Shown here: in pieces, positions 44,467 to 51,112 of the stretch
Layout of the letters: every line of letters starts with the position of its first letter
Position numbering within the stretch: position 1 is the first letter of the stretch
Assembly (NCBI GenBank): GCA_016932315.1
Contig: JAFGDD010000019.1
Location: 1-51,112, forward strand
Origin: Candidatus Woesearchaeota archaeon
GTDB taxonomy: Archaea > Nanobdellota > Nanobdellia > Woesearchaeales > SM23-78
Length of the DNA: 51,112 nucleotides
Direction: 5' to 3'
Position numbers and translations under genes: made by a program
Notes under the pieces: model-generated
Told to the model about the DNA's origin: nothing
Databases searched by the model: none
What the model saw: only the letters and a program-made list of their open reading frames with translations

Positions 44467-45039
44467 TTGTTTATTCGCAAATCTGTTGTGGATGTTGAAA
44501 AGGAGCTTCGTGAGCTGCGCCACAGAGCAGAGAGGCTTGAGAAGGAATTGCAGAGGATTGAGCTTCTTGAAAGGATGCAGGCCAGGCACGAGATTGTGCT
44601 GGCTAAGAAGATTTCTGACATTAACAGGTTTGATGATGAGCTCAAAAAAATTGTTAGAAAAGAAGATCTTGAGGTTTTTCACGAGCAATTGAAAAAGCTT
44701 GAGGAGCATGAGACTGTGCTAGCTGAGAATACCAAGATTATGCATGCATTGGTTAATGAGATTAATAAGGTTAAGGAAGCTCATCGCATGACAAAGCAGA
44801 ATATTCTGGATGCTCATCATGTAAGCAAGTATGATCTTGATGCGAGGTTTGAAGGTCTTAAGGATGCTCTTGATGATTTGAGCCGCATAAGGCACCTGCA
44901 CAGGGGAAAGGTTGGCAGGGGTGAGCTTCAGGATATAAGGGATGAGCTGCATGACAGGATGAGCCAGCTTGAGTACCAGAACAAGCTCCTGATGAAGTAC
45001 TTGAAGAGAGTGGATGAACTGCTGCAACAGAAGTCTTAA
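44467..45039 (+). CDS. Coiled-coil hypothetical protein
   Basis: A 190-aa protein that is almost entirely heptad-like helix (Leu, Glu, Lys, Arg, His), with no membrane segment. It may form a dimeric coiled coil, as do many small archaeal DNA- or cell-structure proteins. The start is probably TTG at 44467, after GAGGTCGG; no ATG fits better. Gene is divergent from the MCM-like gene, with element B between them. Confidence 0.7.
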   Translation: MFIRKSVVDVEKELRELRHRAERLEKELQRIELLERMQARHEIVLAKKISDINRFDDELKKIVRKEDLEVFHEQLKKLEEHETVLAENTKIMHALVNEINKVKEAHRMTKQNILDAHHVSKYDLDARFEGLKDALDDLSRIRHLHRGKVGRGELQDIRDELHDRMSQLEYQNKLLMKYLKRVDELLQQKS

Positions 45040-45123
45040 TAATAGTGTAAATATTGTACCTGATATTGATTTCTCACTTTAAAATAGATAATTTTTATAA
45101 ATGAATGTTGGTTCTCAAAATTC

Positions 45124-46092
45124 ATGGAAAAAGATGTAGTAGCACTAACTAATGCAGTAACCGATGTATTCTTTAGAGTTACAGATGATGAACTAGCAGC
45201 TTTAGGCCTAAGAAAAGGGCATGCAAATGCAATATCCAAGAAAGCATTCTATGCAAGCCCAAAATTCAGGAAACTCATGAAAAAAGATAAATTGCTAATC
45301 CCTGGCGGCTCACCAGCAAATGTTGTTCAAGGCACAGCAGCATTGGGAAGGAAATCTGGCTTAATAGGGACTGTGGGGGATGATGAGGTAGGGCTGAATT
45401 ACCTTAATGATGTGAAAAATAATGGCTTGAAAAGCCTGCTCACAATCGTGCCTGGAGCAGAAAGCGGAGTATGCTACGTCATGGTGACTCCTAACGGAGA
45501 AAAAACACCAATGGCAGACTTGAAGATTTCAAAAGAGTTTCATGTTAATCATAAAAAAATCAATGATTACAAGATATTCCACACATCAGGCTATGAGCTC
45601 CTCTCTAATCCTGAAGTTATGAAAGACACATTAGCCTATGCCAAATCCAAAGGCCTGAAAATAAGCTTTGACATCGCAGACCCTGCAGTGCCAAAGAAGA
45701 TGAGAAATGACCTTGAAGAGGTTCTCAAGCAAGTAGATTATCTGACTATGACAGAAGACGAGTTAAGAGCCTATGTCGAGGAAGAAGAGCTTGAAAAAGC
45801 AATTAAGAAAATTCAAGGACTTTACAATACAGAAATTATTGCAGTAAAAAAAGGAAAAGAAGGCTCAGAACTCCTTGTTGGAAATGAGAGAATAATAATC
45901 CCAAAGGTGCCGTGCAAAGTTGTCAACACGACAGGCGCAGGAGACACATATTCTGCAGGATTACTCACAGGCATACTGCTAGGCTGGAGCCTAGAATCAA
46001 GCGCAAGGCTTGGCAGCTATGTTGCAGCGCAAGTATGCTCGCAAGAAGGAGCAAGACTGATAAAGCCGAAAGTAAAGAAATTAATGGTATAA
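45124..46092 (+). CDS. PfkB-family sugar/nucleoside kinase
   Basis: A 322-aa ribokinase-fold kinase. The N-terminal GGSPANVVQGTAALG and the C-terminal signature NTTGAGDTYSAGLL with catalytic Asp are intact; GTVGDDEVG is the first PfkB motif. Similarity in outline to adenosine kinase suggests a nucleoside substrate, but this is uncertain. TATA-like TTTATAAA lies about 25 nt before the ATG. Confidence 0.9.
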   Translation: MEKDVVALTNAVTDVFFRVTDDELAALGLRKGHANAISKKAFYASPKFRKLMKKDKLLIPGGSPANVVQGTAALGRKSGLIGTVGDDEVGLNYLNDVKNNGLKSLLTIVPGAESGVCYVMVTPNGEKTPMADLKISKEFHVNHKKINDYKIFHTSGYELLSNPEVMKDTLAYAKSKGLKISFDIADPAVPKKMRNDLEEVLKQVDYLTMTEDELRAYVEEEELEKAIKKIQGLYNTEIIAVKKGKEGSELLVGNERIIIPKVPCKVVNTTGAGDTYSAGLLTGILLGWSLESSARLGSYVAAQVCSQEGARLIKPKVKKLMV

Positions 46093-46133
46093 GAATATAA
46101 TATTCGAGAACATAATGCCTCGAGAGCTTCAGA

Positions 46134-46616
46134 TTATTTTTTGTTCAATCTGCTTCTTACTTTATTTTCCCAGTGTCTGAATCCTTCGCAAACCCCGGAA
46201 ATAGAATTTGTAGCAGCAGGAAGTAAAAGCAATTCTGGGTGTTTTGTTGAATAATAAGCTAAAATTCCTGTTCCTATAAACCTAACAAAACCTCCAATAA
46301 ATCTTCCAACATCTCTAGTAGCAGGGGTTTTATCATCACAATAAGTTATTTCCCACGGGCTAAGAAGCGTTTCACCGTGTTTATTTTTATATCTCTCAAA
46401 ATCTCTGTACTTTCTGAGATATTTTTTGTCTAAATCATCAAAATATTTATCTATAGTTGGATAAGCAAGATGTTTAAGAGATGAAATTGCAAAATCTTTT
46501 AATCCTGCTGAGAGACTTTCATCTCCCATGAATAGAAAATCCCTTGTGCTTCTTCCCAAGTCTTTTATTTCTCTTATCATTTCGCGTCTTACTTCTTTAT
46601 TCGCAGGATCTATCAT
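46134..46616 (-). CDS. Hypothetical protein with weak C-terminal membrane segment
   Basis: A 160-aa protein. The N-terminal two thirds are charged and helical (Arg, Asp, Lys). A hydrophobic stretch (FVRFIGTGILAYY, then LLLLPAATNSI) near 110-140 could dip into the membrane. No family recognised. It is divergent from the TrmB-type regulator. Confidence 0.65.
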   Translation of the reverse strand: MIDPANKEVRREMIREIKDLGRSTRDFLFMGDESLSAGLKDFAISSLKHLAYPTIDKYFDDLDKKYLRKYRDFERYKNKHGETLLSPWEITYCDDKTPATRDVGRFIGGFVRFIGTGILAYYSTKHPELLLLPAATNSISGVCEGFRHWENKVRSRLNKK

Positions 46617-46672
46617 TTTTTATTTCCCTTATTGTTTTACTTTAAACAAGTAGTGATTAGGGCTTATTTATA

Positions 46673-46717
46673 TTTTAGTCATCAACTAAATGACGACTAA
46701 AAGAAAGATTTATATAA
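46673..46717 (+). promoter_or_regulatory. Inverted repeat and TATA box before TrmB-type gene
   Basis: TTTTAGTC (46673-46680) and GACTAAAA (46695-46702) form an 8-bp inverted repeat with a 14-nt spacer, and ATGAC/GTCAT-type matches lie inside. A TATA box (TTTATATAA, 46709-46717) follows by 6 nt. The repeat is well placed for autoregulation by the downstream regulator. Confidence 0.5.
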
Positions 46718-46737
46718 CCCGAAATAAATCCTTATTT

Positions 46738-47502
46738 ATGACTGAAATATTAAGCGTATTGCAGAAAGCAGGGCTTTCAAATAACGAAGCCAAAATATAT
46801 TTGGCCTTGCTTGACTTGGGCCTAACATCTTCTAAAGCCCTAATAGAAAAAACCGGCTTGCATCGGCAGATAGCTTATGATTGTCTTTCTTTGCTAATAA
46901 AAAAAGGGCTTGTTTCTTATGTTGTCCAGGCAAATAGAAAACACTTCAAGGCAAGCAACCCAAAAGAATTTCTTGAATATTTTAATAAAAAGGAGTTAGA
47001 GACAGAACAACAAAAACATGAATTTATGAAGATTCTTCCTGAACTAAGCAAGAGAAAAACCGAATCTTCAGAAAACCAGGAAACAACAATCTACTCAGGA
47101 AATAAGGGCATAAAATCTTTGCTTGATGATATGCTCAACCAAAAACAAGAAATTTTGACCATAGGTGCCTCTGAAATATCAGCAGAAGCTTTTCAATATA
47201 ATCTGGAGTTTAATTTGCCAAAATTCCATAAGTTCAGAGAAAAAAGTAAAATTCGTTATAAAATCCTATTAAGCGAGGAAATAAATGAAAGAGCCAAGGA
47301 ACTTAATAAGCTAAAACACACAGAAGTAAGAATTTTACCTAAAGAATTCGCATCTAATTCTTCCATTAATATTTATGGAGATAAAGTCTCATTAATTATG
47401 TGGGGCTCTCAGCCTTTTGGAATTTTAATAAAAAGCAAGGAAATTGCTGAAAGCCAAAAAAAACATTTTAATCTTTTATGGGCTATTGGAAAAAAGGTAT
47501 AA
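46738..47502 (+). CDS. TrmB-family transcription regulator
   Basis: A 254-aa protein with an N-terminal TrmB-type winged helix (GLSNNEAKIYLALLDLG, then LHRQIAYDCLSLL recognition helix) and a C-terminal effector-like domain (ETTIYSGNKGIKSLLDDML...TIGASEISAEAF). The start is at 46738 because the TATA box at 46709 lies inside the longer in-frame reading. Substrate unknown. Confidence 0.85.
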   Translation: MTEILSVLQKAGLSNNEAKIYLALLDLGLTSSKALIEKTGLHRQIAYDCLSLLIKKGLVSYVVQANRKHFKASNPKEFLEYFNKKELETEQQKHEFMKILPELSKRKTESSENQETTIYSGNKGIKSLLDDMLNQKQEILTIGASEISAEAFQYNLEFNLPKFHKFREKSKIRYKILLSEEINERAKELNKLKHTEVRILPKEFASNSSINIYGDKVSLIMWGSQPFGILIKSKEIAESQKKHFNLLWAIGKKV

Positions 47503-47617
47503 AAAGCCACAAAAGCCAGCCTCGAAAGAACGGAAAAAGGCTTCAGCCACTTGGTCTAAAGCTTGTTCGCAATTAAGACACGGGGAACTTTTCTGACTAT
47601 GCTAACAGGGACTGTTT

Positions 47618-47821
47618 AAAATGCTGCCTTCGCCACCCTAGAGGGGCGCCCCCAGCTCAACAAAACTGTAAGTTTTGCGTCCCAAAAGCGAAGCTTTTGT
47701 GAAAGCAACCAGTCGTGCAAGTCATTCATTAACATTCATGACGTTGCACTTGCTTAGGGTGCTCAGAAATTAAATTTCTGGTGCCTCAAGAATTTACTCT
47801 TGATGGTTGCGGCGACTTTTT
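47618..47821 (-). repeat. Multi-hairpin element, copy C (upstream of valS)
   Basis: The longest copy. GGCGACTTTTT (47811-47821) faces an imperfect AAAATGCTGCC (47618-47628). Arms: GCAACC (47705-47710)/GGTTGC (47805-47810), GTGCAAGTCAT (47715-47725)/ATGAC-G-TTGCAC (47738-47749), CAAAACT-GTA-AGTTTTG (47661-47677), CAAAAGC-GAA-GCTTTTG (47683-47699), plus CAGAAAT/ATTTCTG and TCAAGA/TCTTGA. On the minus strand it shares a long stretch with copy B. The 47503-47617 part of the gap shows nothing I can name. Confidence 0.85.
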
Positions 47822-47848
47822 GAACACAGCTCTTTCCCAACAATAAAC

Positions 47849-47858
47849 TTTATATAAA
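47849..47858 (+). promoter_or_regulatory. TATA box of valS
   Basis: TTTATATAAA is 23 nt before the valS ATG, giving a leaderless start. The element at 47618 therefore lies upstream of this promoter, not in the leader. Confidence 0.7.
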
Positions 47859-47881
47859 CATGTTTTACTCTATATATAATC

Positions 47882-50344
47882 ATGTTAGAGCAGAATTATG
47901 ATGCTGAAAAAGTAGAGAAGAAATGGCAGGAGTACTGGGAAAAGCAGGGGATTTACAGATTCGATTATGCCAGCAGCAAGCCAATATATAGTATAGATAC
48001 TCCGCCGCCTTATGCTTCTTCAGGCCATTTGCACGTAGGCCATGCCCTGCATTACACACAGTTCGAGATTATCGCAAGGTACAAGAGAATGCGAGGCTTT
48101 AATGTTTATTTTCCTCCTTGCTTTGACAACAACGGCCTGCCGACAGAGAAATATGTTGAGGAGAAGTTCAAGATAAGCAAGAAAGACACTAACTGCGCTG
48201 ATTTCAGGAAGCTCTGCCTTGAAGAGAGCAGAAAGGTCGAGAAGGATTATGCTGACAGGGTTTTCAGGAGATTAGGTCACAGCTATGATTGGAGTTTGCT
48301 TTACACAACCATTGATTCTGAAGCTCAGAAGGTTTCTCAGCGCTCTTTTGTCGAGCTGGTTAACCAGGGAGATGCTTACAGGAGCAAAGAGCCTACCCTT
48401 TGGTGCACATACCATCAGACAGCACTGGCTCAGGCAGAGGTTGAGGATGCGCAGAGAAGCACAACATTGTATTATGTTGATTTTGAATTAGCTGATGCAA
48501 AGACAGCAGATGCAAAGGCAAAAAAGAAGATCAGCATCGCAACGACTCGTCCAGAATTCCTGCCTGCTTGCGTGGGATTATTTGTTCATCCTGATGACAA
48601 GCGCTACAAGGACTTGGTTGGCAAGAAAGTAAAAGTTCCTCTCTTTAACCAAATAGTTGAGATTCGAAAAGACGAGAAAGTTGATTCTGCATTTGGCTCT
48701 GGCATTGTAATGATTTGCACATTCGGCGACAAGACAGACATCGAGTGGTGGAAGAAGCACAAGCTTGACCTGAAGATAATGCTTAATTTCGACGGCAGCC
48801 TGAATGATCTTGCTGGAAAGTACAAGGGCATGAGTGTTTCAGAGGGTAAAAAAGCAGTTGTCAATGATTTGAAAGAACAAAACCTTGTGACCAAGGAGGA
48901 ATCATTGCAGCAGACAGTAGGAACTTGCTGGAGATGCCACCATCCTCTTGAATTCGTGGTCTCCAACCAATGGTTCATCAAGGCTCTCAAGTACAAGAAC
49001 GAATTGATTGAGCAGGGCAAGAAGATTAAATGGCATCCTGATTTCTACAGGGTGAGGTATGACGACTGGACTAGGAATCTTGCGTGGGACTGGTGCATCA
49101 GCAGGCAGAGGTTTTACGGAGTGCCCATTCCGGTCTGGTATTGCGAGAAGTGCGGAAAGCAGATGCTGCCAGACACCAAAGACCTGCCGATTGACCCAAT
49201 GATTGATAAGCCCAAGAAAAAATGTTCTTGCGGTTCTGAAAAGTTCAAGCCAGAAGAGGATGTGTTTGACACCTGGATGACCAGCAGCATGAGTCCTGAG
49301 ATTGCTATCCGCTGGCTGGAAAAGCCTGAGCAGTTCAAGAAAATGTTCCCTGTCTCTCTCAGGCCGCAAGCCCACGACATCATAAGAACATGGGCGTTCT
49401 ATACTATTCTCAAAGCCTATCTTCACTTCAAGAGCATACCGTGGACAGATATCGCCCTGGGCACATATGTCTTGGATTCAAAAGGCAAAGGCATGCATAA
49501 GTCAAAGGGCAATGTAGTGTGGACCGAGGATTTGCTTGCAAAGTACAATGTCGACGTTGTCCGCTACTGGGTAGGCACTGCCAATTGGGGAGAAGACCTG
49601 CCGTTCCAGGAAAAAGACCTTATCACAGGCAACAGGTTTATTACAAAATTATGGAACGCCTCAAAGTTCTGCTACCAGCACCTTGCTGATTACGACGGTA
49701 AAAAAGATAAACAACTGGGCTTTGATGAGCTGGAGCTTATTGACAAATGGTTCTTGATAAAATATAATGAAATGATTAAAAAAGTAACTGCTGATTTTGA
49801 TAATTATAATACTGGTGAAGGAAAAAGGGCTGCTGAGCAGTTCTTCTGGCATGCTTTCTGCGATAATTACATGGAAATTATCAAGTACAGAATATATAAC
49901 CTGGAAAAAAGCATGGAACAAGCCAGGAGGAGCGGCCAGCAAACTCTTTACCAAGTGCTGCTTGGGCTGCTGAAGCTGTTTGCCCCGATAATGCCTCACA
50001 TAACAGAGGAAATCTACCAAGACTATTATGCTAACGCAAAGCAAGAGGGTTGCAAGAGCATTCATATTAGCGATTGGCCTTCTGATAAGTTATTGAAGGA
50101 TGATGTTGCTGAGCAATTTGGGGAGCTTGCTATCAATATTATAGGTGAAGTCAGGAAGTACAAGGCAGCCAAGCAATTGTCAATGAAGGCAGAGGTTGAA
50201 AAAGTTGAGGTTACTACACCAGTTGATATGAAACACATTAATGCTCATGATCTGCAGAGCTTCAAAGAAGATGTTATCAACACAATCAAGGCAAAAGAGC
50301 TTGAGATAAAGCATGCTGATGAGTTCAAGGTTGATATTAGCTAG
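47882..50344 (+). CDS. valS: Valyl-tRNA synthetase
   Basis: An 820-aa class Ia synthetase that charges tRNA-Val. The HIGH box is HVGH (51-54) in SSGHLHVGHALHY. NNGLPTEKYVEEK and the CP1 editing domain (TTRPEFLPACVGLFV) are of the ValRS type. The KMSKS loop reads GMHKSKGN, a variant with Gly in place of the first Lys and His in place of Ser. Zinc-binding Cys clusters (CEKCGKQ, CSCGSEK) follow, then the anticodon domain. Confidence 0.93.
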   Translation: MLEQNYDAEKVEKKWQEYWEKQGIYRFDYASSKPIYSIDTPPPYASSGHLHVGHALHYTQFEIIARYKRMRGFNVYFPPCFDNNGLPTEKYVEEKFKISKKDTNCADFRKLCLEESRKVEKDYADRVFRRLGHSYDWSLLYTTIDSEAQKVSQRSFVELVNQGDAYRSKEPTLWCTYHQTALAQAEVEDAQRSTTLYYVDFELADAKTADAKAKKKISIATTRPEFLPACVGLFVHPDDKRYKDLVGKKVKVPLFNQIVEIRKDEKVDSAFGSGIVMICTFGDKTDIEWWKKHKLDLKIMLNFDGSLNDLAGKYKGMSVSEGKKAVVNDLKEQNLVTKEESLQQTVGTCWRCHHPLEFVVSNQWFIKALKYKNELIEQGKKIKWHPDFYRVRYDDWTRNLAWDWCISRQRFYGVPIPVWYCEKCGKQMLPDTKDLPIDPMIDKPKKKCSCGSEKFKPEEDVFDTWMTSSMSPEIAIRWLEKPEQFKKMFPVSLRPQAHDIIRTWAFYTILKAYLHFKSIPWTDIALGTYVLDSKGKGMHKSKGNVVWTEDLLAKYNVDVVRYWVGTANWGEDLPFQEKDLITGNRFITKLWNASKFCYQHLADYDGKKDKQLGFDELELIDKWFLIKYNEMIKKVTADFDNYNTGEGKRAAEQFFWHAFCDNYMEIIKYRIYNLEKSMEQARRSGQQTLYQVLLGLLKLFAPIMPHITEEIYQDYYANAKQEGCKSIHISDWPSDKLLKDDVAEQFGELAINIIGEVRKYKAAKQLSMKAEVEKVEVTTPVDMKHINAHDLQSFKEDVINTIKAKELEIKHADEFKVDIS

Positions 50345-50539
50345 AAAATTAAGAAAAAAATTAAATTTTTTATGAGATTTTGTTTGTCACCTGCCTATAA
50401 CTAATTCTAAAGGCATTCACCCTTGAGGAGGGGCAGTTAACGAAAGATTTATATATTATTTAATCAAAAAAAGAATAAACTGAGATAAATAATATTATTG
50501 TGTTAAATTATATTAAAAAATATCGAGGGTGAAGGTGGA

Positions 50540-50776
50540 ATGGAAGGCGATGTTTCTAATAAGACAATAGTTGTTCTGGTAATATTGACAGTAATAATAT
50601 CTATCCTGAGCACTTTTGTTGTGATGGGTGAAGTCAGCAACCTAGAGTTGCAGTCTGCCAGGCAATCATCCAAGGTAAGCTCAAACTCTGGCAAGGTAAC
50701 ATTTGCAATATCAGAGCCTGTTGAACCGTTACCGCCAATGAGCGCAACTGGCCAGGTTGTTTTCAGGATTGTTTAG
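50540..50776 (+). CDS. Small membrane-anchored protein
   Basis: A 78-aa protein with one N-terminal membrane helix (NKTIVVLVILTVIISILST, about 7-25) and a short Ser/Pro-rich outer part. It resembles the start of the next gene (SNK...LVLL-type helix), so the two are probably paralogues. GGTGGA precedes the ATG. TATA-like TTTATATA lies near 50450, about 90 nt upstream. Confidence 0.75.
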   Translation: MEGDVSNKTIVVLVILTVIISILSTFVVMGEVSNLELQSARQSSKVSSNSGKVTFAISEPVEPLPPMSATGQVVFRIV

Positions 50777-50829
50777 ATTATGCTTTCAAGATAGTTACAT
50801 AATTATAAAACTCGCGGAGGAGAATAAAA

Positions 50830-51112
50830 ATGGATATGTCAAACAAGAGTTTAGCTTTGTTATTAGTAGCAGCAATAGTTATCAGCCTTGGCGGCGCAAT
50901 TATCACTCTTAACGAACTGAATGAGAGAGGCGCCACTGGTATGGTTGATTATTCTGGAACAGTGCAAGCAATAATATCAACTAATGTGTCATGCAACATA
51001 GACTCAAACATCACATTCGGAAGCGCAGGAAAACCAACAAGCACCTACGTACTAAGCTCAAACAAAGACAACTCAGCAGACTCAAACTTCTCAGACTGCA
51101 CATCAGGATCAA
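50830..51112 (+). CDS. Membrane-anchored protein, cut by window edge
   Basis: The frame starts MDMSNKSLALLLVAAIVIS, an N-terminal membrane helix, then a Thr/Ser/Asn-rich exported part with Cys (SCNID, SDCT). It is open at the window end after 94 codons. GGAGG lies about 10 nt before the ATG. It is likely a cell-surface or pilin-like protein of the same family as the upstream gene. Confidence 0.75.
   Translation, partial: MDMSNKSLALLLVAAIVISLGGAIITLNELNERGATGMVDYSGTVQAIISTNVSCNIDSNITFGSAGKPTSTYVLSSNKDNSADSNFSDCTSGS

Noticed and set aside
37739..47821. CRISPR array interpretation of the repeats
   Set aside because: Copies are scattered, palindromic and of different lengths, without regular spacers or cas genes.

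Overview
The window is an AT-rich archaeal chromosome segment. Archaeal markers are aIF2-gamma, uS15, eS1, eL43, RpoP, Pcc1, prefoldin beta, aIF5B, aEF1-beta, an AsnRS-like asparagine synthetase and an MCM-type ATPase. Many start codons lie about 24-28 nt after a TTTATAAA/TTTATATA box, as in archaeal leaderless transcripts; others have GGTGAT or GGAGG sites. A bacterial-type GyrB, many tiny hypothetical proteins and small secreted proteins suggest a DPANN-like lineage (Woesearchaeota/Pacearchaeota type). That placement is inference; no rRNA gene is present.

Layout. 1-9.9 kb: aIF2-gamma, an unknown 546-aa protein, a Tyr-rich secreted protein, the rpsO-recJ pair, a PD-(D/E)XK-like protein, a signal-peptidase-like protein and methionine aminopeptidase. 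10-13.4 kb: an Lrp-like regulator divergent from a winged-helix protein plus a thymidylate-synthase-fold protein that lacks the catalytic cysteine. 13.4-20.5 kb: gyrB, eS1, a truncated Dph2, topoisomerase I, and a sensor with no output domain. 20.5-23 kb: tRNA-Pro with two introns, then the conserved cluster eL43-rpoP-pcc1-prefoldin beta-UPF0147. 23-31.9 kb: secreted protein, MscS, PP-loop asparagine synthetase, Nudix, PUA protein, aIF5B, a large surface protein, a DgkA-like kinase and aEF1-beta. 32-35.6 kb: an overlapping cassette of amidase_2, class A beta-lactamase-like and GCS-like ligase genes. 35.6-40.3 kb: asparagine synthetase with a long leader, zinc ribbon, LigD phosphoesterase, antiporter, and a chimeric antiporter/MscS pseudogene. 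40.3-51.1 kb: TreT-like glycosyltransferase, MscS, MCM-like ATPase, PfkB kinase, TrmB-type regulator, ValRS and two membrane-anchored paralogues, the last cut by the window edge.

The strongest unexplained signal is a family of intergenic multi-hairpin elements at about 3909, 13471, 24473, 37739, 44223 and 47618, with a minimal copy at 26923. They share a closing stem of the form AAAAGTYGCC/GGCRACTTTT, arms of the form CAAAANN-NNN-NNTTTTG, conserved linkers and a G/C-rich arm. Stem bases differ between copies in a compensatory way. All six long copies have the same orientation relative to the next gene. They may be an undescribed structured RNA family, a bidirectional terminator/insulator or a MITE-like repeat. 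Second is the tRNA-Pro(UGG) with a T-arm intron framed by a textbook bulge-helix-bulge motif.
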